A stretch of DNA of 64,000 nt from Shinella sp032095155 (lineage in GTDB: Bacteria > Pseudomonadota > Alphaproteobacteria > Rhizobiales > Rhizobiaceae). The first letter of the stretch is position 1, and the number at the start of each line of letters is the position of its first letter. Positions 1 to 8,565 of this stretch are shown one piece after another. The position numbers and the translations under genes are program-made. The notes under the pieces were generated by a model that had not been told where the DNA came from, ran no database searches, and saw only the letters and a list, made by a program, of their open reading frames with translations. Where the stretch lies: contig NZ_JBLZPK010000034.1 in assembly GCF_049199905.1 (NCBI RefSeq), positions 124,001-188,000 on the forward strand, written 5' to 3'.

Positions 1-316
1 CCGCATCGTGCTGGCCGACGAGATCCACACGCCGGATTCAAGCCGCTACTGGATAGCCGAGAGCTACGAGAAGAGCTTTGCCGAAGGCGGCCGGCCGGCG
101 AGCTTCGACAAGGATTTCGTGCGCGCTTGGGTCACCGAGCGCTGCGATCCCTACAAGGATTCGATCCCGGAAATCCCGCGCGATCTCGTCGAGCAGACCT
201 CCAAGGTCTATATCCAGGCCTATGAGCAGATCACCGGCAAGATTTTTACGCCCGACCTCTCGGGCGCGACGGTGCTGGAGCGCATCCGGAAAAACCTGAA
301 ACCCTATTTCGCCTGA
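1..316 (+). CDS. purC: Phosphoribosylaminoimidazole-succinocarboxamide synthase (SAICAR synthetase), C-terminal part
   Basis: This is the last ~104 codons of purC; the gene runs in from before the window. The product makes SAICAR from CAIR, aspartate and ATP in de novo purine synthesis (cytosol). The family signature LADEIHTPDSSRYW, part of the SAICAR synthetase nucleotide/substrate site, is visible near the left edge, and the C-terminus ends in a helix typical of the longer alphaproteobacterial PurC form. The last 13 bases overlap, tail to tail, the 3' end of the MBL hydrolase gene on the opposite strand. The N-terminal half cannot be judged. Confidence 0.93.
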   Translation, partial: RIVLADEIHTPDSSRYWIAESYEKSFAEGGRPASFDKDFVRAWVTERCDPYKDSIPEIPRDLVEQTSKVYIQAYEQITGKIFTPDLSGATVLERIRKNLKPYFA

Positions 317-1131
317 TCGTCCGAAACGTCGATCTCGAAACTAAGACCATCAAACGCCGGTTCAACATGTTCAGGCGTTTCCTTTTGCACGGTGTCGTAA
401 TCGAGCGGCACATGCATATGGGTCAGGATCGCGCGCTTCGGCTTCAGCCGCTCGATCCATTCCAGCGCCTGGCTGAGTGACAGGTGGCTGGAATGATAGC
501 GGTATTGCAGCGCATCGACGATCAGCACGTCGAGGTTTTCAAGACGCGGCACGGTCTCTTCCGGAAAATCGCTGACGTCAGGGCAATAGGCGATATCGCC
601 GATGCGGAAGCCCAGCGAGTGGATGGAACCGTGCACCTGAAGATGGGGCTGGAAGGTTATGGAACCCCCTCGCCCATGGATCGTCACCGGCGTATCTTTC
701 GGCTCGATCAGGTTCTCCGTCACGATTGGCGGATACATGCTGCCGGCCGGCGTTTTCAGGCAGTAGCCGAACCCTTCGCGGATGCGCTCCATCGTCGGGG
801 CATCGGCCCAGATCGGCACCTGCCGATGGTTGTGCAGCACGAAGCCCCTGATATCGTCGATACCGTGGATGTGGTCGGCATGCGGATGGGTGTAGAGCAC
901 CGCATCGATGCTCTCGACGCCTGCCGCGATCATCTGCGCGCGAAAATCCGGGCCGGTATCGATGACGACGGTCGTCACGCCCTCCGGACCGAACTGCTCG
1001 ACGAGGAAGGCGGCGCGGGTGCGTCCGTTTTTCGGGTTTTCAGGATCGCAGGCACCCCAGTCGCCCGTGATGCGGGGCACGCCCGGTGACGAGCCGCAGC
1101 CGAGAATGGTGAAGCGCCGCCGGTAAGCCAC
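304..1131 (-). CDS. MBL-fold metallo-hydrolase, PhnP-like
   Basis: This is a 275-aa cytosolic metallo-beta-lactamase-fold hydrolase. The binuclear-metal motif HxHxDH is present as THPHADHIHG near residue 85, with further family histidines downstream (LTHMHVPLDYD near the C-terminus). The family resembles PhnP-type phosphodiesterases, but the substrate is not shown here. The start is GTG at 1131, two bases after the tatD stop, so it is translated as the distal gene of the metG-tatD run. The same tatD-MBL pairing is common in Rhizobiaceae. The ribosome site is weak, which suits translational coupling. The 3' end overlaps purC by 13 bp. Confidence 0.85.
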   Translation of the reverse strand: MAYRRRFTILGCGSSPGVPRITGDWGACDPENPKNGRTRAAFLVEQFGPEGVTTVVIDTGPDFRAQMIAAGVESIDAVLYTHPHADHIHGIDDIRGFVLHNHRQVPIWADAPTMERIREGFGYCLKTPAGSMYPPIVTENLIEPKDTPVTIHGRGGSITFQPHLQVHGSIHSLGFRIGDIAYCPDVSDFPEETVPRLENLDVLIVDALQYRYHSSHLSLSQALEWIERLKPKRAILTHMHVPLDYDTVQKETPEHVEPAFDGLSFEIDVSDDQAK

Positions 1132-1133
1132 GT

Positions 1134-1913
1134 CTATACCCGCGGCATCTTCGAGAAGATGCGGAAGGCGTTTTCCGTCGTGATGCGGGCGATCTCCTCC
1201 ACGCTGACGCCGACGGTCTCGGCCAGAACGGTGGCCGTGTGAGCCACATAGGCCGGCTCGTTGCGCTTACCGCGGAATGGTTTTGGCGCAAGATAAGGCG
1301 CGTCGGTTTCCACCAGCATGCGCTCCAGCGGCACGGTCTTAGCGATCTCGCGCAGCTCTTCCGATTTCGGGAAGGTCAGGATGCCGGAGAGGGAGACGTA
1401 GCCGCCGAGTTCGACGCCGATGCGAGCGAGGTCCGGGCCGGAAGAGAAGCAGTGCAGCAGGAAGGGGAAGGCGCCCTTCCCCGTTTCCTCGGTCAGCATC
1501 GCTGCCATGTCTTCGTCCGCTGAGCGGCTGTGGATGACGAGCGGCAGGCCGGTCTCGCGGGCGGCGGCGATGTGATTGACGAGGCCGATGGCCTGTGCCT
1601 CGCGCGGCGCGTTGTCGTAGAAATAGTCGAGACCCGCCTCCCCGATCGCCACGACGCGCGGATGCTGCGAGAGCCTCACCAGTTCTTCGACGGTGACGTC
1701 CAGTTCCTCATCCGCATTGTGCGGATGCGTGCCGACCGAGCAGAACACCGATGGATAGGTTTCGGCGATCGCCAGGATATCCGGGAATTTCTTCACCCGC
1801 GTCGAGATGGTGATCATCTGCCTGACGCCGGCCGCATGCGCCCGCGCGACGATATCGTCGCGCTCCGCTGCGAAATCCGGAAAATCCAGATGGCAATGGG
1901 TATCGATCAGCAT
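1134..1913 (-). CDS. tatD: TatD-family metal-dependent hydrolase (DNase-like)
   Basis: This is a 259-aa TIM-barrel hydrolase. It opens with the metal-binding signature MLIDTHCHLDFPDF and contains the later family blocks (AIGEAGLDYFYD, LVIHSRSADED, LVETDAPYLAPKPFRG), so the metal site looks complete. Family members have 3'-5' exonuclease or DNase activity in the cytosol; the physiological role is uncertain. I chose the ATG at 1913 because the signature begins there and the metG stop lies only 7 bases upstream. It sits between metG and the MBL gene in one minus-strand operon. A longer upstream extension of the frame overlaps metG and is not family-like. Confidence 0.93.
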   Translation of the reverse strand: MLIDTHCHLDFPDFAAERDDIVARAHAAGVRQMITISTRVKKFPDILAIAETYPSVFCSVGTHPHNADEELDVTVEELVRLSQHPRVVAIGEAGLDYFYDNAPREAQAIGLVNHIAAARETGLPLVIHSRSADEDMAAMLTEETGKGAFPFLLHCFSSGPDLARIGVELGGYVSLSGILTFPKSEELREIAKTVPLERMLVETDAPYLAPKPFRGKRNEPAYVAHTATVLAETVGVSVEEIARITTENAFRIFSKMPRV

Positions 1914-1920
1914 GTCGGCC

Positions 1921-3471
1921 TCATGCCTCGGGCGCGACGTAACGCGGGAAGACCGGGCTCGGCGCTTCCAGCGGCGTGCCGGCGACGAGACGACCCGCCT
2001 CGCCCAATGCCGAGAAGTCGCGCTTTTCGACCGGGGCTGCCACAAGGTCCAGCAGCTTGCGGCTCGACTGCGGCATGAAGGGCTGCAGCAGGATCGCGAT
2101 CTGGCGCACCACTTCCGCCGTCACATAGAGCACGGTGCCCATGCGGACCGGATCGGTCTTCTTCAGCGCCCACGGCGCTTCACCGGCGAAATAGCGATCG
2201 GCTTCCGAGACGACGGCGATGATCGCTGCCAGCGCCTTGTGGATCTGCTGCTTGCCCATTTCTTCACGGGTGATCGCATAGAGCGCATCGACGGAGGCGA
2301 GCATGGCGCGGTCGGCATCCGAGAGGTCGCCGCATTCCGGCACCTGGCCGTCGCAGTTCTTGACGATCATCGACAGCGAGCGGCTGGCCAGGTTGCCGAT
2401 GCCGTTGGCAAGGTCGGAATTGATGCGGGTCGCGATGCCTTCTTCGCTATAGCTGCCGTCCTGGCCGAAGGAGACTTCGCGCAGGAAGAAGTAGCGGATC
2501 GGGTCGAGGCCGAAATGGTTCACCAGATTGACCGGATCGACCACGTTGCCGAGCGACTTCGACATCTTCTCACCCTTGTTGAGCAGGAAGCCGTGCGCGA
2601 AGACGCGCGCAGGCAGCGGCACGCCCGCCGACATCAGGAAGGCCGGCCAATAGACGGCGTGGAAGCGGATGATGTCCTTGCCGATGATATGGATATTCGC
2701 TGGCCAGTATTTGGCGCGCGGTCCTTCGGGATCGGTGAGATAGCCGGTTGCGGTCACGTAATTGGTCAACGCGTCGACCCAGACATACATGACGTGAGCC
2801 GGATCGCCGGGAACCGGAATGCCCCAATCGAAGGTCGTGCGCGAGACCGACAGGTCCTTCAGGCCCGACTTGACGAAGGAGATCACCTCGTTGCGGCGCT
2901 CGGCCGGGCCGATGAAGTCAGGGTTGTCCTCGTAATGCTTCAGCAGCTTGTCCTGATAGGACGAGAGCTTGAAGAAGTAGCTCTCCTCCTCCACCCATTC
3001 GACGGGCGTGCCCTGCGGACCATAGCGCACGCCGTCGTCGCGCTTCTCCGTCTCGCTTTCCTGATAGTAGGCCTCGTCGCGTACCGAATACCAGCCGGCA
3101 TAACCGCCCTTGTAGATGTCGCCATTGGCTTCCATGCGGCGCCAGATCTCGGCGCAGGCCTCGTAATGACGCTCTTCGGTCGTGCGGATAAAATCATCGT
3201 TCGATGCATTAAGAAGAACGGCCATCTGCTTGAATTCGGCAGAATTTCTATCTGCCAGCTCGCGCGGCGTAATGCCTTCCTTGCGCGCCGTCTGCTGCAT
3301 CTTCTGGCCATGCTCGTCCGTGCCGGTCAGGAAGAACACGTCTTTCCCGTCGAGCCGCTGGTAACGCGCCATGGCATCCGTCGCGATGAGCTCATAGGCA
3401 TGGCCGATATGCGGCTTGCCGTTCGGATAGGAAATGGCGGTCGTGATGTAGAAGCGGTTCGTATCGGTCAT
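1921..3471 (-). CDS. metG: Methionyl-tRNA synthetase
   Basis: This is a 516-aa class I aminoacyl-tRNA synthetase that charges tRNA-Met. The HIGH motif is visible as KPHIGHAYE near residue 20 and the KMSKS loop as GEKMSKSLGN in the second half. The protein ends soon after the anticodon-binding helical domain, so it is the short form without the C-terminal tRNA-binding extension. I chose the ATG at 3471 (MTDTNRFYITT) over an upstream ATG because family members begin just before FYITTAISYPNG. The holB stop lies 80 bases upstream. The order tmk-holB-metG-tatD is standard in rhizobia. Confidence 0.97.
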   Translation of the reverse strand: MTDTNRFYITTAISYPNGKPHIGHAYELIATDAMARYQRLDGKDVFFLTGTDEHGQKMQQTARKEGITPRELADRNSAEFKQMAVLLNASNDDFIRTTEERHYEACAEIWRRMEANGDIYKGGYAGWYSVRDEAYYQESETEKRDDGVRYGPQGTPVEWVEEESYFFKLSSYQDKLLKHYEDNPDFIGPAERRNEVISFVKSGLKDLSVSRTTFDWGIPVPGDPAHVMYVWVDALTNYVTATGYLTDPEGPRAKYWPANIHIIGKDIIRFHAVYWPAFLMSAGVPLPARVFAHGFLLNKGEKMSKSLGNVVDPVNLVNHFGLDPIRYFFLREVSFGQDGSYSEEGIATRINSDLANGIGNLASRSLSMIVKNCDGQVPECGDLSDADRAMLASVDALYAITREEMGKQQIHKALAAIIAVVSEADRYFAGEAPWALKKTDPVRMGTVLYVTAEVVRQIAILLQPFMPQSSRKLLDLVAAPVEKRDFSALGEAGRLVAGTPLEAPSPVFPRYVAPEA

Positions 3472-3551
3472 GGCGGGTGCGTTCTGTCTTCGGTTGTGCA
3501 ATGCCGCAAGGTATTAGACCATGCGGGCGCAGAGGGAAACAGCAAGTTGAT

Positions 3552-4583
3552 TTAAAGCGATGCCCTGATGTCGTCGAGCACGGTGATGATCGTCTGCTTG
3601 CGATCGAGATTGTAGCCCTGCGCGATGGCGATGCGCTCACCGAGCTGCGAGGACAGGTGCGCGAGGCGGTCGGCACGGGAGATGTCGCCGGCAAGGGCGG
3701 CGGCGCGGGCGGCGTCGGTAACGAAATCGGTGGCGTGCTGGCAGAAGAACGAGAAGACGGTGTCGCTATCCTTGGCCGAGAGCACGTCGGCCAGCTTGTG
3801 CACGTCGCGGCGCGGCGGCTCTGTCGGGGCGGTTACGATGGTGCGGAAAGCTTCCACGATGTCGAAGCCGCCGTAATTGGTGAGCTTCAGGGCTTCGGCG
3901 ACGCTGCCATGGGCGGCGGCGATCACGTCCCCTGCCCTCGGGCCACTCGGCGTTGCGCCAAGGCTGTCGAGAGCGGCGGCGAGGTCGTTTTCCGAAAGAG
4001 GCGAAAGCGCTAGCGGCAGGCAGCGCGAGCGGATGGTCGGCAGGAGCTTGCCCGGTGCATGCGTCAAAACAAGGAAGAGCGAGCGCTTCGGCGGCTCTTC
4101 GAGGATTTTCAGGATGGCATTGGCGGCGTTGCGGTTGAGGTCGTCGGCGGGGTCGATGATGACGATGCGCCAGTTGCCCGTGCCGGATGTCTGCGCCAGG
4201 AACTTTCCGGCCTTGCGCACTTCGTCCACAGTGATCGCCGACTTTACCTTGCCACTCTTTTCGTCGACCGGTCGCGTGAGATGCAGCAGATTGTGCGAGG
4301 CGCCGGCGGCAAGCTGGCGGGTGATGGGCGAGGCCGGCAACGGATCGGCAATATGCTCGGGCGCTTCTGCGGGCTCGGGATGATGCAGGACGTGGTTAGC
4401 AAAACGGAAGGCGAGCGTCGCCTTGCCGATGCCCTCAGGCCCTTCGATCAGGATGGCGTGGTGTCCCTTGCCGGACCGGTAGGACCGCGCCAGGAAATCC
4501 TGCGCCTCGACATGGCCGAACAGTTTCGTCTGCTCGGCCGGGTGCACCGCGCCGTCGAGAATGCCGGGACGATCCTCGCTCAC
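3552..4583 (-). CDS. holB: DNA polymerase III subunit delta'
   Basis: This is a 343-aa AAA+ clamp-loader subunit. A P-loop is present as EGPEGIGKATLAFRF near residues 47-61, and the DnaX/HolB-type block LKILEEPPKRSLFLVLTH and the arginine-finger region SRCLPL follow. It works with tau/gamma and delta to load the beta clamp. The ATG at 4583 overlaps the tmk stop by 4 bases, so the two genes are translationally coupled, as in many bacteria where thymidylate kinase and delta' are adjacent. Confidence 0.93.
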   Translation of the reverse strand: MSEDRPGILDGAVHPAEQTKLFGHVEAQDFLARSYRSGKGHHAILIEGPEGIGKATLAFRFANHVLHHPEPAEAPEHIADPLPASPITRQLAAGASHNLLHLTRPVDEKSGKVKSAITVDEVRKAGKFLAQTSGTGNWRIVIIDPADDLNRNAANAILKILEEPPKRSLFLVLTHAPGKLLPTIRSRCLPLALSPLSENDLAAALDSLGATPSGPRAGDVIAAAHGSVAEALKLTNYGGFDIVEAFRTIVTAPTEPPRRDVHKLADVLSAKDSDTVFSFFCQHATDFVTDAARAAALAGDISRADRLAHLSSQLGERIAIAQGYNLDRKQTIITVLDDIRASL

Positions 4584-5269
4584 GAGACATGCTCCGGATC
4601 GGAATGGCCGTGGGCGTTGATCGGCAGCAACGGCTCGACGATGGCGAGCACCCGCGCGGCGATCGCCTCCGGCGTCAATGTCGCATCCACCACGCGGCAG
4701 CGCAGCGGCTCGCGTTCGGCGATATCGAGGAAGGCCTCGCGGCGCTTCTCGTGCGTCTCCAGCTCTTCCTTCTCGAAGCGGTCCGGCTCGCTGCTCGTAT
4801 CGACGTCGGCGCTGCGCTTTCGGGCGCGCTCGAGGCCGATGGCGGCGGGAAGATCGAAGATGATGGTACAGTCCGGCACCACGCCATTGATCGCCACACG
4901 CTCCAGCGTCTCGATGAAGGGCTGCTCCAGATTGCCGGTAATGCCCTGGTAAACGCGGGAGGAATCCATGAAGCGGTCGCAGAGCACCATCGTGCCGGCC
5001 TCAAGCGCCGGACGTATGACCTGCTCGACATGGTCGCTGCGCGCGGCGGCAAACAGGATGGCTTCCATGCGGATGCCATAGGCCTCCGCCGAACCGGAAA
5101 GCAGTACGTGGCGCACGGCTTCCGCTCCCCTGGAGCCACCGGGCTCGCGCGTCATCAGCACGGTCAGCCCGCGTGAACGCAACGCCTCTGCCAGAAGCCG
5201 GATCTGCGTCGACTTTCCGGCGCCTTCGCCGCCTTCAAACGTAACAAACAAACCGGGTGCGGCCGACAA
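4580..5269 (-). CDS. tmk: Thymidylate kinase
   Basis: This is a 229-aa dTMP kinase that makes dTDP for DNA synthesis. The P-loop FEGGEGAGKSTQ lies at residues 10-21, the substrate block DRFMDSSRVYQG near residue 105, and the TREPGGS motif near residue 40, all intact. It is coupled to holB by a 4-base overlap. The upstream gene (DacA-like) ends 135 bases away on the same strand, so transcription from further upstream is possible. Confidence 0.96.
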   Translation of the reverse strand: MSAAPGLFVTFEGGEGAGKSTQIRLLAEALRSRGLTVLMTREPGGSRGAEAVRHVLLSGSAEAYGIRMEAILFAAARSDHVEQVIRPALEAGTMVLCDRFMDSSRVYQGITGNLEQPFIETLERVAINGVVPDCTIIFDLPAAIGLERARKRSADVDTSSEPDRFEKEELETHEKRREAFLDIAEREPLRCRVVDATLTPEAIAARVLAIVEPLLPINAHGHSDPEHVS

Positions 5270-5404
5270 ATCCTGTTTCCGTTCCAGTGGCTGCGTGTCC
5301 AGCCCTTCCGACGATATCCGCCAAGGCGGAGACGAGTCGGATCACTACTAACCGATGTTTCCGGCCGGCGAAACGCTTTTCGCCCCTGCCCGCCTCATCC
5401 CGTC

Positions 5405-6568
5405 TCAGATCCAGAAGAAGAACAGCTCGATCAGCGCATCCAGCGCCCGCATGCGCAATGTGCCCTCGCCCACCGCGCCCGCCGTTTTTACCGGCACCTC
5501 GCGCAGGAGCTGCTTGTCGTTCCAGATCTTCAGCGTACCGACCGCCTTGTCCGGCTGGACAGGTGCGCGCACCGGCCAAGTGTAGACGACCCGCGCGACG
5601 AGCTTCTGCGAATTGTCCTTCGGCAGGAACACATCGACCTGCTCACCCGCGACGAGCGGCACGGTCGAGGCATCGCCGCCATAGACGGAGGCGTCGGCAA
5701 TCGCCTCGCCCTGTTTGAACAGCGTGCGCCGCTCGAAGGAGGACAGCGCCCATTCGATGATCCGGCGCGATTCCTCGATGCGAACCTTGTCGTTCTCCAG
5801 GCCGCCCATGGCCAGCACCAGATGTTTTCCGTCACGGTTGACGGCCGCCACGATGGAATAACCGCCCTCCTCCGAAAAGCCGGTGACGAAGCCGGTCACG
5901 CCGATATTGAGCGCCAGCAGCGGATTGCGGTTGCGCTGCTTGATCTTGTTCCACTCGAATTCCGGCTCGAGATAATAAGCCATGCGTTCGGGATAGGTCG
6001 TCTCGAGGTGGCGGGCGAGATCGACCATCTCGCGCATCGTCACCTTGTTGTCCGGGTTCGGCAGGCCGGTCGCATTAGCGAAGGTGGATTTTTTGAGGCG
6101 GAGGTCCCGCGCCTCCTTGTTCATGCGCGTTACGAAGGCCGTCTCCGAGCCCGCCATGCCCTCGGCGAGAATGATGCAGGCATCGTTGGCGAACTGCACG
6201 GTGACGCCGCGCACGAGATCTTCCACGCGGACATTGGATTTCAGCGCGGCGAACATGGTGGAGGTGCGCGACGGCGCCCCACCGGTGCGCCAGGCATATT
6301 CGGTGACGGGATATTGCGTTTCCAGCGTGATCTCGCCAGCGGAAAGCGCCTTGAAAACCGTCGCCATGGTCATCAGCTTGGCAAGCGAGGCGGCCGGCAC
6401 CAGCTCGTCCTCAGCGCGCGCAAACAGCACCGTCCCGGTCTCGGCCTCGATGAGATAGACCTGCTTGGCCTTTACATCGAAACCGGCCTGCGGTGTGCCA
6501 GACTGGGCATGGGCGACGCCCAGCAGCATCAGGAAGAAAAGGAGAAAAGCAGAAAGACGTCGATGCAT
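5405..6568 (-). CDS. DacA/DacF-type penicillin-binding protein with degenerate active-site motifs
   Basis: This is a 387-aa exported S11-family protein. The signal peptide covers about residues 1-21 (cut after GVAHA), and the ATG at 6568 is chosen because it begins this signal. The family normally removes the terminal D-Ala from peptidoglycan stem peptides. The first motif SxxK is intact (SLAK, residues 61-64). The second motif SxN reads FAN (126-128) and the third, KTG, reads VTG (228-230) in an otherwise well-conserved setting (NDACIILAEGMAGSE; GFSEEGGYSIV). A C-terminal beta domain follows. The fold is clear, but carboxypeptidase activity is doubtful; a structural or regulatory wall role is possible. 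rlpA lies 112 bases upstream on the same strand. Confidence 0.85.
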   Translation of the reverse strand: MHRRLSAFLLFFLMLLGVAHAQSGTPQAGFDVKAKQVYLIEAETGTVLFARAEDELVPAASLAKLMTMATVFKALSAGEITLETQYPVTEYAWRTGGAPSRTSTMFAALKSNVRVEDLVRGVTVQFANDACIILAEGMAGSETAFVTRMNKEARDLRLKKSTFANATGLPNPDNKVTMREMVDLARHLETTYPERMAYYLEPEFEWNKIKQRNRNPLLALNIGVTGFVTGFSEEGGYSIVAAVNRDGKHLVLAMGGLENDKVRIEESRRIIEWALSSFERRTLFKQGEAIADASVYGGDASTVPLVAGEQVDVFLPKDNSQKLVARVVYTWPVRAPVQPDKAVGTLKIWNDKQLLREVPVKTAGAVGEGTLRMRALDALIELFFFWI

Positions 6569-6680
6569 GGCGACTCCGGATGCCGTCACACTCCCACAGC
6601 CGCGCGCACCACGCAAATGGCTTCGATGCAATCCCCGCAAAAGTGCGTGAGGACCGTGTTGTGAAGGTCGGCGCGGGCGA

Positions 6681-7694
6681 TTAGCCCGCGTTGTCAGCAA
6701 GCGCGGAGAGCGGCGTCAGTTGGCCGTCCAGCGTCAGGATGGCATCGAAGGCGCCGGCGGCATCGCGCACGCGCTCGTCGGCATAGGCCGCCGCATAGCT
6801 TGGCTGGGCGGAAAGCTGCGGTACATAGTTGGGCCGCTCGATCGGCAGCGGGCCGATTTCCGGCAGCAGCACGAATTGCTGTTCCATCGCCTGGAACGCG
6901 TCCGACGTCGCCTCAGTCTTGTTGAGCGCCGTCATCGTGCTCTGGTCCGGCACGCGCAGCACGTTCGCGTCTTCGGAGGGCAATGCGCGGCTGTCGGCGG
7001 ATGCCACCATCACGCCGGTCGCGATCTGGCCGCCTGGATCGACGGCGGGAACGCGCGAGCCCTTCGTGACATAGGAGGCCATGAGATAGGGCATGTCGTT
7101 GCCCTCCAGCGGAGCCTTGCCGACATATTGCACGCGCACCTTGGCGGTGCCCGTGCGCTTCATGTCGAGCAGGTCGGCGGTCTTGGAGGAGACGTCGATC
7201 ACGCGGCCTTCGTGATAGGGGCCACGATCGTTGACGCGCACGATGACCGAGGTGCCGTTTTCCATATTGGTGACGCGTGCGTAGCTCGGCAGCGGAAAGG
7301 TCGGATGCGCGGCGGACAGATGATAGCGGTCATAGACCTCACCATTGGCCGTGCGGCGGCCATGGAAAGCGGAGCCATACCAGGAGGCCAGACCGGTCTT
7401 GTTATAACCTGGTTCTTCCTTCGGCTTATACCACTTGCCGCGGACCTGATAGGGCTTGCCCAGCTGGTAACGGCCGCCGCCCTTCGGCACGACCTGCCCC
7501 TCTTCCACGACGCGCGGGCTTGCCTTCACGCCATATTCGGATTCGGAGAAGAATTCCTTGCTGCGGACTTTCTTCTTGGGGGCCGCGGTCGTCGTGGCAC
7601 AGGCGGCAAGCCCGGCACAGATCAGCGGTATCGTCAGCAGCCTCAAGCCCAAGCCGAGCCGTGTCGCATTCTTCGAGATAGTGTTGTGTCCCAC
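6681..7694 (-). CDS. rlpA: RlpA-family septal lytic-transglycosylase-like lipoprotein
   Basis: This is a 337-aa lipoprotein with a double-psi beta-barrel domain. The signal ends in the lipobox LAAC (Cys near residue 32). The barrel core is visible as GLASWYGSAFHGRRTANGE near residues 100-120 and VRVNDRGPYHEGRVIDVS near residue 160. E. coli-type RlpA carries a C-terminal SPOR domain; none is recognisable in the last ~110 residues. It probably acts on denuded glycan strands at the septum. It precedes the DacA-like gene on the same strand, giving a two-gene wall-remodelling unit. Confidence 0.9.
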   Translation of the reverse strand: MGHNTISKNATRLGLGLRLLTIPLICAGLAACATTTAAPKKKVRSKEFFSESEYGVKASPRVVEEGQVVPKGGGRYQLGKPYQVRGKWYKPKEEPGYNKTGLASWYGSAFHGRRTANGEVYDRYHLSAAHPTFPLPSYARVTNMENGTSVIVRVNDRGPYHEGRVIDVSSKTADLLDMKRTGTAKVRVQYVGKAPLEGNDMPYLMASYVTKGSRVPAVDPGGQIATGVMVASADSRALPSEDANVLRVPDQSTMTALNKTEATSDAFQAMEQQFVLLPEIGPLPIERPNYVPQLSAQPSYAAAYADERVRDAAGAFDAILTLDGQLTPLSALADNAG

Positions 7695-7768
7695 GCCGCT
7701 ATTGTCCCCGACGGTGCGCCAGCCAATTGCCTTGCCCCTGCAAGTTGGCCGTCAATGCCACTCAGTAA

Positions 7769-7783
7769 ATAACAGTACGTTAA
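7769..7783. promoter_or_regulatory. CtrA-like box (ATAA-N7-TTAA) upstream of rlpA
   Basis: The sequence ATAA-N7-TTAA lies about 75 bases upstream of the rlpA start; read on the minus strand it is TTAA-N7-TTAT. The CtrA consensus in alphaproteobacteria is TTAA-N7-TTAA, so there is one mismatch. A cell-division lipoprotein gene would be a sensible CtrA target. The match is short and could be chance. A TGCCA-N6-TGGCA inverted repeat lies next to it at 7787-7802. Confidence 0.25.
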
Positions 7784-7874
7784 TCATGCCAATAACATGG
7801 CAAAATTGCGAATGGATGGGAGTCCGAAGATCAGCTTCGGTGATTTATGGTTTCCGCTTGGTTAATGCGTGGCG

Positions 7875-7901
7875 CGGGAGGCGACGTCGGCGCGCCTCCC
7901 G
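7875..7901 (-). terminator. Hairpin downstream of the 71-aa gene
   Basis: A perfect 9-bp stem (CGGGAGGCG / CGCCTCCCG) with a 9-base loop lies 11 bases past the stop codon of the small minus-strand gene. No T-run follows, so it may be a weak or factor-assisted terminator or an mRNA-stabilising hairpin. Confidence 0.4.
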
Positions 7902-7911
7902 GAAAATCCCG

Positions 7912-8127
7912 TCAGGGCGTCCGCACCTGCAGGACATCGACCAGCCGATCGGGGTCGCGCACGCCGTGGCGATACAGCGTGATGATCGACCGAGCCAACG
8001 ACCGCGCCCGCATCTCATCAAGCGTGGGCGTCTGAATGGAGGTCAATCGCGCGAAAACACCTTGCAGGATGTCGAGATCCTGAGGTTCAAACATGCCGAT
8101 ATGCGTGGGGTCTCGAAGCACTTCCAT
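7912..8127 (-). CDS. Small protein of unknown function (71 aa)
   Basis: I do not recognise a family. The 71-aa product begins MEVLRDPTHIGMFEPQDLD, has no signal peptide or membrane segment, and looks like a compact helical cytosolic protein (LARSIITLYRHGVRDPDRLVDVL). The ATG at 8127 is chosen because GGGGAGG lies 7 bases before it; an upstream ATG in frame has no such site. It stands alone between rlpA and tRNA-Ser, with a strong hairpin just after its stop. Confidence 0.65.
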   Translation of the reverse strand: MEVLRDPTHIGMFEPQDLDILQGVFARLTSIQTPTLDEMRARSLARSIITLYRHGVRDPDRLVDVLQVRTP

Positions 8128-8267
8128 AGCGATGCCTCCCCTGTTCGCATCCATCCGGCAACATTGCTTTCGGGTGCGTCGTGAATCTACGAGCACAATG
8201 CGTCAGCAACAAGTCGGGAAAAGTTGTACCGGCGCGCCGCCATGGCCTCGGGCGCGGCATCTCTTGC

Positions 8268-8295
8268 GTTGACGATGCAATCAAAGCTGCTAAAA
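8268..8295 (+). promoter_or_regulatory. Possible sigma-70 promoter for tRNA-Ser
   Basis: GTTGAC and CTAAAA are separated by 16 bases, close to the alphaproteobacterial housekeeping pattern CTTGAC-N17-CTATAT. It would start transcription about 75 bases before the mature tRNA-Ser, a plausible leader. The -10 match is only partial. Confidence 0.4.
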
Positions 8296-8375
8296 AGCGG
8301 CAACGTCGAGAGGTAACCGCGACAACGGTTTCACTGCTTTTCCGAAACCGGGAAAAGAGCGCCGTCTCGAACGAT

Positions 8376-8465
8376 GGAAGAGTGTCCGAGTGGTTTAAGG
8401 AACCGGTCTTGAAAACCGGCGTAGGCGAGAGTCTACCGTGGGTTCGAATCCCACCTCTTCCGCCA
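8376..8465 (+). tRNA. tRNA-Ser (anticodon TGA)
   Basis: A 90-nt class II tRNA. The 7-bp acceptor stem GGAAGAG / CTCTTCC is perfect. The D-arm, an anticodon arm CCGGTCTTGAAAACCGG with anticodon TGA, a long variable arm, and the T-arm GTGGGTTCGAATCCCAC follow. Discriminator G is followed by an encoded CCA. The long variable arm and the anticodon both identify it as serine tRNA reading UCN codons. Confidence 0.97.
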
Positions 8466-8529
8466 AGACCCATCTTTTTCCCAAGGCTTTCATCTCCACG
8501 ACGTCCGCAGTCAAATAAAACGCCGCAAA

Positions 8530-8558
8530 CTTGATTTCACCACAATCGCCTCCTATAT
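8530..8558 (+). promoter_or_regulatory. Strong sigma-70 promoter for a small RNA
   Basis: CTTGAT and CTATAT are separated by exactly 17 bases. This matches the alphaproteobacterial RpoD consensus (CTTGAC-N17-CTATAT) at 11 of 12 positions. It points into a gene-free stretch that ends in a strong terminator, with a predicted start near 8566. Confidence 0.7.
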
Positions 8559-8565
8559 CACCATC

